64,000 nucleotides of DNA from Drechmeria coniospora (lineage: Eukaryota > Ascomycota > Sordariomycetes > Hypocreales > Ophiocordycipitaceae), in the NCBI RefSeq assembly GCF_001625195.1, contig NC_054390.1:992001-1056000 (forward strand). The letters run 5' to 3'. A model generated the notes under the pieces. It did not search any database. It had not been told where the DNA came from and saw nothing but the letters and a program-made list of their open reading frames with translations. Of this stretch, positions 35,538 to 46,990 are shown piece after piece. Position 1 is the first letter of the stretch, and each line of letters begins with the position of its first letter. The position numbers and the translations under genes were made by a program.

Positions 35538-37835
35538 TACATGCCATGCGCCCAAGAACGCAGCGCAGGGTGTCCAAGTGGCCCAGTCAACGATGCATCG
35601 ACGCCGGTGCATGCACCTGTACAGTACGAGCACGACTTGCACGCCGACCGACGAGCGCAGGTGCACCGTGGCCTCGCCGTCGTAGCCGTGCGTTTGTTCG
35701 CCGACGCTAGAAGCAATACAACGCGAGGTGACAACGGCCGGCGCGGGTTGCCTTTCACCGTCCGCACTGGCGGAGGGCGGTGCCGTTGCAACATGGCAAG
35801 GTTGGCACTCGCTGGCGATTGGCAATCCTGGCGTGCGAGCGAGCAACGTGTGCGCGCGCTGCCCTGGCGATTCGATGCCGTTCCGTACGACGACAGCACT
35901 TAGTTGCAGCACAGTGCCTGCGCAGGTGCAGCGTGATGGACAGAGTACTTGATGGTGGACAGGACGACGCAGAACCTTGCAGCTTGTCGGCATTCTGTTC
36001 AAGTACAGGTACCTCGAGGCGGCATCACATGCTGATTTTCGTGCGCATGTGCCCAGTGCTCGGCACCGCACTTTTAATTGCACACACAGTATTTGTACCT
36101 CGAGATGCCGTGGCTGTACTTGAGTAGTACGCATGCAAGTACCTGTGCTTGTGTGCTTGTGTGCGTGTGCTTGTGAGGACTACTGTACTGCACAAGTAAT
36201 TATTCCATACTACTTGGGTACTTGTGCAGCACAAAGCAATACCGTACACGTACGTACACGTACTCGCCTGCATTTACGTACAGAGGTAGATGTTGATGCG
36301 GGCCGTCAGCAATGACTCCAGACGGGGTACTCCGTACGGGGTACAAGGTGCTCCATACAAGTAATATTTGCTTCCAAGCATAGTTGTACACCTCGGTGTT
36401 TGGAGCACACGTGCCTCCACCAGGCAAATGGGAAACAACCCCAGAATCGCTGCGACTGCGGAGTGCCAAGTGTCGTAATTACCAGGCAGCTGGGCATGAG
36501 AAATTGCCCTGGGCGTGGCCGAGCTAAACTTAATGTGGCACGAGCCCGAAGCCCTGGATCCTGTCCTGGCTTGAAGAAGTGAAGCCAATTTCGACCGTAC
36601 TTTTTTATTTACATGTACATGCGCTTGTAACAGTAGGTGTAGGTGTGCAGTATTTATTCGCAAGTTGTGCATTCATTACAGTTTTGTTTGATGCATCCCA
36701 GGATTGGCACTCGGGCAGGCATCCTTGTTTCCCCGTCACACCATTCATGAATCCGCCCCCGACCGTCACGTTTGCCGTCGGCACCCCTCGGCCAGGGAAA
36801 CAGACGTGCTTTTTCTTTTTGGTTCTGCGACGAGTCCGATGGACATCCCCGACGTATGAGTAAGTACTTGTACCTGCCAGCAAACGCCTGTAGGGGGACG
36901 TGGAAATATACTCTGTTTCAAAGGCTGCAAGTACTTGCTTGCGTAAGTATTTAGGCAGGTACAGTAAATAGTACATGTGCTCCGTAAGTACGGAGTACGG
37001 AGTACAGTACGAGGATTGCGCCAGCCGCATTACGTACTTGCACCCGGCACCCCCGTCACGTGCACGTGAAACACAGTATTCCGTATGGAGTAATTAATAC
37101 TCGGCACCTAGTCCGTACATGTCTGGAGAGATGACAAATACGGCCATGTCGATGGTTGCTGTCGAGGAGACTGCGCACAAGCACGTGCACGGTACAGTTG
37201 CATGCAAGCAGTTGCTCGGTGCAGCGCACCTACATGTGCAAATACTTGCACGGAGTGAGTGCCTGTGGGTGTACGGTACACGCAAGCACAAGTGGTACTT
37301 ACACGGCCCATCCGGAGATGCCATCACTTGCTGCCAGCGCACGCACGGCTAAAAGGTACACGCCCTTGACCTGCGGAGACGTCTCGGCAGCCAGCGACAG
37401 AGGCCAGCGCTCGCCAGCAAGGAGCGATGCTTGCCGCGCCGCACGCGCCGCAGCATCGACATCAAACGACGGATGTGGGGCCGCGCCAAACGGACCAGCT
37501 TCATTTCCAAGCTGTCGGAATGCAGAGGCACGTCCTTGGCGCCTGGCCCGCTGTGGCTATGCCGCGTGACGGGAGGGAAAAAAAAAACCGAAAAAAAAAA
37601 GCGAGAAGCGCCGGGCCGACGGCCAATGGTTCTTGGTACGTTACGTACGCGCAAGTTGATGGGCGGGCACGTACGGTGCAACGATACATGCAAGGGCACC
37701 GCGCCGACGTCGGACAGCCGCCGGCGCCGGATCACGGCCCGATGGTGGCGAGGAGATCTGTCAAGCCACGGCGCCACAGCACCGTGGCGCGTCTTGGGGT
37801 CTCGGCCGAGGAAGAGGCGGCACGAGCATGGGCGG

Positions 37836-37940
37836 ACTGTATTCTGGTGCACTGTATTCTGGTGCACTGTATTCTGGTGCACTGTATTCAGGTGCACTGT
37901 ATTCGGGTGCACTGTATTCAGGTGCATTCTATTGAGGTGC
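37836..37940. repeat. 15 bp tandem repeat, seven copies
   Basis: Exactly seven 15 bp units of ACTGTATTCTGGTGC; the first six differ by one or two bases and the last is more diverged. Because 15 is divisible by three, the array stays open in several frames without being a gene. Confidence 0.92.
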
Positions 37941-38650
37941 ATTGACCTGTTCAGGTGCACTGTACACATTCAGCACCGCATTCGCGTGCACTGTATTCCA
38001 TTCGCGTGCACTCCCGCACCGTGGCTGCCAAGTCATCTCGACGGCCGTGTCCAGGTGCGAGATGGAGCTTGCTGCCGTGTCGATGGCTGCGCCGCGCATG
38101 CACGCACCCAAGTCCTCGGCGCCGGCCGGAACACCGACATGGCCGCGCGCCGCCCACCTGCCGGGCCGGGGGGAACGGTGGATGACGTGACGTGGGCGGC
38201 GGCAGGCAGCAGGAGACGAGCCGGTCTAGAAGCCAGGGAGAAGAGAAGCGCCGAGGCGGCCGTCGAGGAGGAACGCCATGGTCGACGGCGGAGGGCCGGC
38301 GCGGCCATCGACCGGCGCCGCTGCGAGGGAATTCCCACGGGCCAAGCCCTCGCCCTCGCCGGCCCCTTGGCGCGCGAGCCGTCGACTTTCTGCTCGGCCG
38401 AATCCACACGACGCCGACCCCGTGGGCGGCCGGAGGGGGTGGTGAGGGGGAGGGGGTTGTGGAGGGGGGTTGTGAGGGGGGGTTGCGAGGGGGAGGGGGC
38501 GCGAGATGAGGGGGCGCGAGGGCGGGGGAGGGAGCTTGCGGGGAGATGAATCATGAAGAGGCTGCGAGCGATATTCAGGGCAGCGTGGTTGCGCTTTACA
38601 GTCACTGATTACTAAGGTACTAAGGTTAATAAGTAGTGGCTGTACAGCAA

Positions 38651-38712
38651 GTAGTACTTGCAGTGTAGTACTTGCAGTAAGTAGTACTTGCAGTAAGTAG
38701 TACACTACAGTA
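38651..38712. repeat. 14-16 bp tandem repeat, about four copies
   Basis: Adjacent copies of GTAGTACTTGCAGTAA with small length changes. Confidence 0.75.
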
Positions 38713-38787
38713 CTTACAGTAAGTACTCGTCCAAGTATTAATGACCAAGTAATTGTGCAAGCAGCTGTACAAGTAACTACACTCTGC

Positions 38788-38867
38788 AAGTGGGGTGGCA
38801 AAAATGTCCATTCAATTTGTAGGAGCAGCGCTGCCAAACCTGAATCGTCACTTTTGTCAAGTGACTG
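38788..38867 (+). mobile_element. ~80 bp inverted-repeat element, copy D (MITE-like)
   Basis: Contains AGTGGGGTGGCAAAAATGTC, CAATTTGTAGGAGCAGCGCT and CTGAATCGTCACTTTTGTCA, ending GTGACTG. No clear TA flanks remain. Confidence 0.7.
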
Positions 38868-39169
38868 CAGGTAGGGAGCAGCACCGCTCTGTGCACGGCG
38901 CTCGGCACGGAGCGCAGTGCTTTCGGTGCTGCACTTTCCCTGCTCCCACGCCCTCCCTCGCCGCCCAGAATCGTACGGTGGCGGCCGACCCCCTGAGCCG
39001 GCCTCGTCAAGGCGCCGAATGACGACCGACGGCGTTGGTCATGCATGCTTACGTGCGCATCCGCCGCCGTACCGTACGGGTTCGGGTGGGAGGACCTGCA
39101 CAGTACGTGGAGGCGCGAGTGAGTACTCGAGTACTGTAGGTCCCGCGCAGCGCCGTCTGACTGCCCATG

Positions 39170-39249
39170 CGGTGGGGTGGCAAAAATGTCGATTCACTTT
39201 GTAGGAGCAGCGCCACCAACACTGAACCGTCACTTTTGTCAGGTGACTG
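39170..39249 (+). mobile_element. ~80 bp inverted-repeat element, copy E (MITE-like)
   Basis: Very similar to copy D, about 300 bp away: GGTGGGGTGGCAAAAATGTC on the left and CCGTCACTTTTGTCAGGTGA on the right. TA flanks are not evident. Confidence 0.7.
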
Positions 39250-40558
39250 CACAGCCGGCGGCGACGACTCCGTACCTTGCCGGGAATGGGAGGAAGCCCG
39301 CGCGCTGGGGAAAAGCCGAGTGGCCGCTTGCTCGGTCAATTAACACGCCGGCCACCACCTCGGCCTGGCCTGGGCCGTCACCTCCTGCCGGCCTGCACCA
39401 ACCTGCACGCTCGCGCCGTAGCGCGTCGAGTACGCCCGAAAATTGGCCCACGACGCAGGCACGGAGGCGAGGCGCGCCGGGCCTACCGCGGCCTGTCGCC
39501 GTGGCCGGCCGGACGCGCTCGAAGCACGCACTCGGGCGATTTTTCGTCACGAGAACTTGGCTCGCTCCCTTGGCTCGCTCCCTTGGCTCGCTCCACGAGG
39601 GGGACGAGCATTTGTCATGCACACGATGCTCGCGCTCCCTGCGCGGAGCACCAAGCATACTTGCACCGGCAACGTACGCTTACTGTGCAGTACAGCACAT
39701 GTTTCGTTACATGCAAGTACTTTAGTAAGTACAGTAATTGCAGGTGTGGTTGCGAGTACAGTACAGTACATGTACTCCATACTTGCTGCACTGTTACTTA
39801 CTACTAGGTACTAAGGTAAGTACCGACCTGCACCCGCATGGCTCCAATCTACGAGTACGAGCCTCGCCGTGGCGAGCTCGTCCGACAAGTCTTGGCGGCA
39901 AGGCGATCACGGCAGATCGTGGGACCGTTTCCTGAAATCGCTGCCGGCCTCGTGACCGGACCCTCACCGGCGCCAGGGTTCGTGGCCATACGAGCTGGCG
40001 GAAGCGAAGATGGCCTGGCCGGCGCCCCCGCCGCTGCGCTGGGCACGGCGACGGCGACGACAGCACGACGGCTGCTGGAGCGCCAAGCGGCGTGCAGGTT
40101 TGTACTTACAGGTAGGTACCTAGGTACCTTTAAAAATAGTGCCGCGCGCAGCCAGTCATCGGCACCATCGTACCGAGTCTTGCATGAAGCTGTCTCAGCA
40201 CAGCATGCGGGGAACACACGCACGTGTACGAGTAATTGCACGTACTGTACTCCGTACGGCGTAGGCGTACTTGTGCTGTCAATGCGGAGTAGGTGTGCCG
40301 AGTACGGAGTACGGTAGTTGCGGTACGAAGTACTGTGCTTGCTTGTGCTGAAAATACGAAGTAGGTGAAATCCTGCACCCTAAATACGGAGCCCTGTACC
40401 TGTGCTTGCTGTAAATGCGGAGTGCTTCCACGGCGGGCAAGGGTATTACTGCCCGTACGACTACCTCTAGTATTGTGCAAGCGCCAACCGAGCGCAGCCA
40501 GCTTAGAGAGCACTTGCAAGTAACTAATACATTGCCTAATATTATTTTATTCCTGGAT

Positions 40559-40649
40559 ACCGTTGCAAGACAAAGTGACGATTCAATTTTGGTCGCGCTA
40601 CCATCACTGCTCCCTAAGTGAATCAATCGACACCTTTGCCACCCCACTA
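40559..40649 (-). mobile_element. ~80-90 bp inverted-repeat element, copy F (diverged)
   Basis: The most diverged member. It keeps GACAAAGTGACGATTCAATT and ATCGACACCTTTGCCACCCC, with about 10 extra bases in the centre. Confidence 0.6.
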
Positions 40650-43056
40650 AGGTACTTACCTGTGCTGCATGGTCTACCGTGACTGCAGGTACTTGTCCGC
40701 ACGTACTCGGCATCGTCGTGCGTGCTCTGTACATGCAGGTACGCTTGCGCAGCGTCACAGTACCTGCAGGCTTGCAAGTGGTATGAATACCGCTCACCTG
40801 CAAGTCCTTGTGCGTCACGGCCACTGTGGTGGTAATATTATTACTGTCCAGTGCAAACAGGCCTACTGCACTTGCGAGTGTTTGGTGGGTGTACTTGCTT
40901 GGGCTGTACTATTATGCCTGTACGGAGTACTTGCAGTCAGTACATGTGCATTTACTTACTTACACCTAGAACTGGTTGTACTTGTACATAAGTCCGTACA
41001 GAGTACTCCGTACTGTAAGTAATTACTAGGTACCTAGGTACTGACTGTACTGTACTTGGATGCATTACTGTATTGCAACTTACAAGTACTACAGTACGCA
41101 CGTACCCGTACTGTACTTAGTAATAGTATGAAGTTGTACATCTTCGCCCAGATGCCTTATTACGTACAGAGTACATGGGGTAATTACAACTAATTACTTG
41201 CCTGCACCCACACCTGCTAGCTTTCGTGCAGTACGGTACGGAGTACAGAGCAAGTACAGCAAGTACGGTGTTTTTGTTTATGCATGTACATGTGCGTGTG
41301 CCTACAAGGTGTTGTGCTGTACTCCGTACTCCGTGGTTGCAAGTACTGTACATGTCGTAATGGCTAGGGGTACACCCGAGCAATGAAAACACGCCTACGT
41401 GTACTTGCTGTGCTCGTAGCGTACCGAGTTTCCCACCGCTCGCCGTGACCCTCCCCCCCGCCGTGACCCCCCCCCCCCCCCCCGCCGTGCCTCATCTACC
41501 GCGGAGCAAGAGCGGCGCGTGACGGAGGAAAATCCAGCTGCCGGGATGCACCCGGCTGCGACCGCCGAGTCAGTCGCGCACGCGGTCCCGGAAAACGTTG
41601 AGCGCCATTCAACGGCCAAACCCCAGCTTTCGGGACGACTGCGCGCCAGCCGGCTGCTCTCCAGATGTTCGTCGGCGTCCATCGCGGGGGGCCGACCGAG
41701 AAGGGGGAGAAGAGTTCGATAGCGTCCCCGCGCCGTCTCCTGACCGGCGGCAGATCGGCGGCATCATGCAGAGGCGGGCAGGCATACGGCCCAGCGCAGG
41801 CCGTGGCACGCTCGTGCTCGAGGCTGCTGCGAGCCGTCGTCGGTGTAATGGCCTGCGCGGTGCACGTTACATGCGCTTCGGGGCGCCGTCGGTACGGGCA
41901 TGCTCGAGTAGGTGTGCTGTGCATGTGCATGTGCCCGCGTAGGTACGCGTGTTCTGGTGTGGAATCGCTGGTAATAGTGCACAGTAGTGCGCGATAGTGC
42001 TGTGCGACGGCGGAACGAATACCCGTGTACTGTAAGATGTGCTGTAAGAGAGCGCAGTACTCCGTATTACTAGTACCTAGGTACTAGGTAGGCACCTGCT
42101 TACAGTACTAGGTAAGTACTGTACAGCACAGTACTAGAGTGTCATTCCCTGTACCCTACCCTACCCTACCTGTACTGTACAATAAGTACTTGCTTGTCGT
42201 GCAAGTGCAACTACGACTACAAGTACTGTAATACTGCACTTGCGTGTGCATGTGCATGTAAAAGTACTTGCGTGCTGTGGGTACGGTACTTACACCACGC
42301 CTGCACGCTGGACACAGAGTCCAAGTACCTGCACGCCCAAGTAATGCGTAGTTGTACTTGCTCCGTACGTGCACGCGAATACCCCTCGGGCCGGCGCTCA
42401 GAATGGGCACCCGCCAAGGGCATTCGCTGATTTTCTTCGGCCTCGTACGACGTGCGGGAACGGTGCGCAGAGGCGAGCAACCCTTTGCGCTGGTCCCCTG
42501 CCGCTCCCCAAACTTGGCTCGCCACCCGCGGCCGGCGCTTCTCGGCGCTTTTCCGTAGCGGCTGTGGAGCCCCCACCCCTCCCGATCCACCGTCCGTCCT
42601 GCTTCGGCTTTACCTCGCCGCCTCCCAGCTCGCCGACGCCCTGGCCGGCCCCCCGCAAGCCTCGATGCGGGAACCCCAGACGCCTCGCCTGGCCCGCAGG
42701 CCTCTGCTGCCCCTCGGCTTGTCTGATTTTTCCCCTGCTTCGTTCGGTCACGCCCGCCCGGAGCAGCAGCGAATCGTCGCCTCGGCTCCGCTCCGCCGTT
42801 CGATTCTCCCCGGCCTCCCAGGATGCTCGTCCGAGGAGCGACCCGGTCCTCGGTACGGGGCCCGCGCCCAGGTGCTCGTACCGTGTACCTGCGTCGACCC
42901 CCCCCGCCGGTACATGCGCCCGCCCGCCGAACCGTACGAGCACCTGCGCCCGCCCGCACCGTACGAGCAGCCAAGTACACGCTACCTGCATCGTTCTGCC
43001 GCCGAGGTATCCTGTACCTATACCTGTCCCCGTGCTCGTACTTGCCGTGCTCGCCC

Positions 43057-43165
43057 ATCGAGGCAGGCAGGCAGGCACCACCCACCCTTCCTTCCCTCGA
43101 GGCAGGCACAACCACCCTTCCTTCCCTCGAGGCAGGTACCCTCGAGGCAGGCACCATCCACCCCC
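43057..43165. repeat. CCCTCGAGGCAGGCA tandem repeat
   Basis: About four imperfect copies of a unit containing CTCGAGGCAGGCAC and CACCCTTCCTTC, in the GC-rich upstream region of the transporter gene. Confidence 0.75.
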
Positions 43166-43735
43166 ATCCTTCCCCATTCACCCCATCCCACCCCATCCCG
43201 CCCCACCCCTCCTCCCCACCCCCAATCTCCAAAGGTGTGCGTGCCTCATCCTTCGTTGCAAACTCACTCTCCATCTCGCCGTCACAACCTCCGAGCCCGT
43301 CCTCGTAACCGTACACGGACTCGCCCGGCGAGCGACGGCTCCTCGACGACGACCACGACGACCACGCCCTCGACGCTGGCCGCCTCGTCAGCACCCGTGC
43401 CCCCCCAGCATGCGACCCCCCGCCCCTCCTCCCCCCCCCGGTCCTCCGCATCCCCCGTCGAGTCGACGTGGAATACAAATAAAACATCGTCCCCCTCCCC
43501 CCCCCGACCTCGCCATGTCTTCCTGTCTCGTTCCTCTTCAACCTGTCTCACGGGCCTTGCCTTCCCGACACGCCCTCCTCGGACACGCCCCCCCGCCAGT
43601 AAACGACAAAGACAATCTTGATCGTCTCTTGTCTCTCCTCCGACCTCACCTCCGCTCACTCCCCTAGGGCCCAAAGACACGACGACGAGCAGAGCAGAGC
43701 CGACGGCCGTTCGAGCTGCCCGCCGCACCACCGCC

Positions 43736-45515
43736 ATGGCTGACCACGGCGAAAAGACGGACAAGGTCCACGACGAGGACCCGCGGAGACCCTCGGTCGC
43801 CCTCTACACGGCCGAAAACGTCGACCAGATCGAGGCCCCCATCACCTGGAAGGCCTATCTCCTCTGCGCCTTCGCCTCCTTCGGTGGCATCTTCTTCGGC
43901 TATGACTCGGGCTACATCAACGGCGTCCTCGGCGCCCAGGTCTTCGTCGACGCCGTCATGGGCCCCGGCTACAAGCAGGTGTCGGAGAGCAACACCTCGC
44001 TCATCGTCTCCATCCTCTCCTGCGGCACCTTCTTCGGCGCCCTCATGGCCGGCGACCTCGCCGACTGGATCGGCCGCAAGTGGACCGTCATCCTCGGCTG
44101 CTTCGTCTACATCGTCGGCATCGTCATCCAGATGATCACGAGCCCGAGCAACGCCCTCGGCCCCATCGTCGCCGGCCGTCTCATCGCCGGCTTCGGCGTC
44201 GGCTTCGAGTCGGCCATTGTCATCCTCTACATGTCCGAGATTGTGAGTCCCACGGCCCCGAGGGCGCGCACGTCCGTCTCCGTCGTTGTGCGCCGCCGAT
44301 GCTGACGCCGCCCGCCTCCAGTGCCCCCGCAAGGTCCGCGGCGCCCTCGTCGCCGGCTACCAGTTCTGCATCACCATCGGCATCCTGCTGGCCTCGGTCG
44401 TCGTCTACGCCACCAAGAACTACCCCAACACGGGCGTCTACCGCATCCCCATCGCCATCCAGTTCCCCTGGGCCCTCATCCTCGGCGGCGGCCTCCTCTT
44501 CCTGCCCGACTCGCCCCGCTACTACGTCAAGAAGGGCAAGATCCAAAAGGCCATCAGCGCCCTCGCCCGCGTTCGCGGCCAGCCCGAGTCGTCGCAGTTC
44601 GTCCAGACCGAGATCGCCGAGATCATCGCCAACGAGGAGTACGAGCGCGCCCTCATCCCCTCGACCACCTGGTTCGGCAGCTGGGCCAACTGCTTCAAGG
44701 GCAGCCTCTGGGTCTCGCGCTCCAACCTGCGCCGCACCATCCTCGGCACCTCGCTCCAGATGATGCAGCAGTGGACCGGCGTCAACTTCATCTTCTACTA
44801 CTCGACGCCCTTCCTCCAGTCGACGGGCGCCATCGACGACCCCTTCATCATCTCCCTCATCTTCACCCTCGTCAACGTCTGCTCGACGCCCCTCTCCTTC
44901 TGGACCGTCGAGCGCTTCGGCCGCCGCACCATCCTCATCTGGGGCGCCCTCGGCATGCTCATCTGCCAGTTCCTCGTCGCCATCGTCGGCGTCACCGTCG
45001 GCTTCAACTACACGCACCCCGACCCCGCCGACCCGACCAAGAGCATCGCCGACAACATCCCGGCCGTCAACGCCCAGATCGCCTTCATCGCCATCTTCAT
45101 CTTCTTCTTCGCCTCCACCTGGGGCCCCGGCGCCTGGATCGTCATCGGCGAGATCTTCCCCCTGCCCATCCGCTCGCGCGGCGTCGCCCTGTCGACGGCC
45201 TCGAACTGGCTGTGGAACACCATCATCGCCGTCATCACGCCCTACATGGTCGGCGCCAACCGCGGCAACATGAAGTCGTCGGTCTTCTTCGTCTGGGGCA
45301 CCCTCTGCACCTGCGCCTGGATCTACTCGTACTTCCTCGTCCCCGAGACCAAGGGCCTGTCCCTCGAGCAGGTCGACAAGATGATGGAGGAGACGACGCC
45401 CCGCACCTCGGCCAAGTGGAAGCCCCACGAGACCTTTGCCCAGTCGGTCGGCACCGGCCAGTTCGTCGACAAGCACACGGTCGAGGACCCCGAGGGGCGT
45501 GGCTCGTCCCTCTAG
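43736..45515 (+). CDS. MFS hexose/sugar transporter, two exons
   Basis: 566 residues from exons 43736-44242 and 44322-45515, with a 79 bp GT-AG intron (branch GCTGAC) after ILYMSEI. A plasma-membrane proton-coupled or facilitative sugar porter with the usual twelve membrane segments. Signatures in order: FFGYDSGYINGVLG (segment 1), DLADWIGRKW (loop 2-3), GRLIAGFGVGFESAIV (segment 4), PDSPRYYVKKGK (end of segment 6), QQWTGVNFIFYYS (segment 7), ERFGRRT (loop 8-9) and VPETKGLSLEQVDKMMEE after segment 12. The tails are short and cytoplasmic. It resembles fungal high-affinity glucose transporters and glucose sensors of the RCO-3/HGT type, but lacks a long C-terminal extension, favouring a transporter over a sensor. 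Codon use is strongly C-ending, which suggests high expression. Confidence 0.92.
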
Positions 45516-45619
45516 TCGCGTCGTCGCCGTCGTTTTTCTCGCCCGTCCGTGCCGTTGATGGTTTGATGAGTCGTCGTCATGTGTGGAGAGGAGCATACCC
45601 CGGGCAATGAGGCGTTTTG

Positions 45620-46990
45620 AGCAAAGAGTATTTCCATGTGCGCATCCTTTACGAGATGACGTCTTTTTCCTTTTTGGTTCTTCCATGCAAAAGTCATGTG
45701 CGGAGTACTTAGATGCAGTCCAATACACACACTCACTTGCGTTGTCAAGAATGTCAAGTCGCTCGCGTGGCATCGCGTCATCCGTCGTGTGCGCATCCTT
45801 TTTGAGACGAGATGCTTTCTGTTTCTCCCTACAAAAGTATGCCATGTAGATTTCGTCAAATACATTCACATGAGTCGGTCAAGGCGTGCTGCCGTCTTTT
45901 GTCGTGCCGGAATATTTCATCTATCCACGTGCGCATCCTTTCGTGATGAGATGCCTTGCTATTTACTCACTCGCAAGAACCATGGAGATTCAGTCAAGAA
46001 GATACCTCCCCTTGTGTTGTCAAGAATGTCATGTCCCTCCCATGTCGGCGCGCCATCTTTGTGGTTCCGTAATATCCCATATATCCATGTGCGCATCCTT
46101 CCAAGAGGAGATAGATGCCTTGCTTTTTGCTTCCCCACAAGCACCGTGTAGATTCAGGCGAAGAAATACATTCACTTGCGTTGTCAAGAAGGTCGCGTCC
46201 CTCGCTTGTCGGCGCGTCATCTTTGTCGTGCCGTAACATCCATATATCCATGTGCACAACCATTTGAGAGGAGATGCCTTGCTTGTAACTTCCTGCAAAA
46301 CCCATGTCAGGAATAGATTCAGCCAAATAAATGCACCCACTTGTGTTGTCGCGAACACCAGGTCACGCGCATGTCGGTGAGGCATCTTTTATCCTGCCGT
46401 GATATCCCATCCATCCATATGCGCCTCCTTTCGAGATGAGATGCTGTCTTTGTTTCTTCCATATAAAATCATGTAGATTCAGCCACGTACATTCGCTTGT
46501 GTTGTCGAGAATGTCTAGTCCCTCGCATGTCGGCAGTCAAATACATTCACGTGTGTTGTGAGGAATGTCGAGACCCTCGCATGTCGGCGAGTTCTTTCGC
46601 CGTGCCGATATATCCCATATATCCATGTGCGCATCCTTTCGAGATGAGATGCTTTCTTTTCTTCCATAAAAAATCATGTAGATTCAGCCTAAGTGCATCA
46701 AGTTCACTTGTATCGTCGAGACTGTCAAATCCTCGCATGCCGACAGTCAAATGCATTCAGTTGTGTTACGAGGAATGCCAAGTCCCTCGCATGTAGGCGA
46801 GTTGTTTCGTCGTGCCGTAATATACCGCATGCCCATGTGCGCATCCTTTCGAGATGAGATGCTCTCCTTGTTTCATCCATACAAAATCAAACAGATTCGG
46901 CCAAATACATTCACTTGTGTTGTCGAGAATGTCAAGTCCCCCACCCGTTGGCGAGTTATGTTGTCGTGTCGTGATATCCCACTCTATCCA
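45620..46990. repeat. Diverged long-period tandem array, about eight units
   Basis: The phrase GTGCGCATCCTTTCGAGATG recurs near 45638, 45787, 45930, 46089, 46252, 46420, 46628 and 46837. Other shared phrases are CATTCACTTGTGTTGTC, GAATGTCAAGTCCCTCGCAT and ATGTAGATTCAGCCA. The period is about 145-170 bp, rising to about 208 bp in the last two units, where a sub-block is duplicated. It is a decayed satellite-like array just 3' of the transporter. Confidence 0.88.

Larger units (their letters stand above)
34264..43735. other. 9.5 kb stretch with no supportable gene, repeat-rich
   Basis: Composition is dominated by GTACTT/AAGTAC/CAGTAC words and TACGGAGTA motifs, with short GC-rich islands (37.4-38.5, 38.9-39.6, 41.4-41.9 and 42.4-43.7 kb). 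It contains four ~80 bp inverted-repeat elements, one 111 bp mariner-like element, several tandem repeats and a C tract (41470-41484). Reading frames are short, open on several frames at once, or follow the repeats. The last 500 bp is C/T-rich and is likely the promoter and leader of the transporter gene. Confidence 0.6.

Noticed and set aside
41464..41484. Long C tract as a possible assembly gap or end
   Set aside because: Sequence continues with similar composition on both sides and there are no Ns. Treated as a homopolymer-rich spot.
42153..42170. CCCTACCCTACCCTACC tract resembling an interstitial telomere
   Set aside because: The fungal telomere repeat is CCCTAA; this is CCCTA/CCTAC with three to four units, within simple GTAC-rich sequence.
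44220..45869. 549-codon minus-strand reading frame
   Set aside because: Antisense to the sugar transporter. The Asp/Glu/Gly-rich translation is a by-product of C-ending codons on the other strand.
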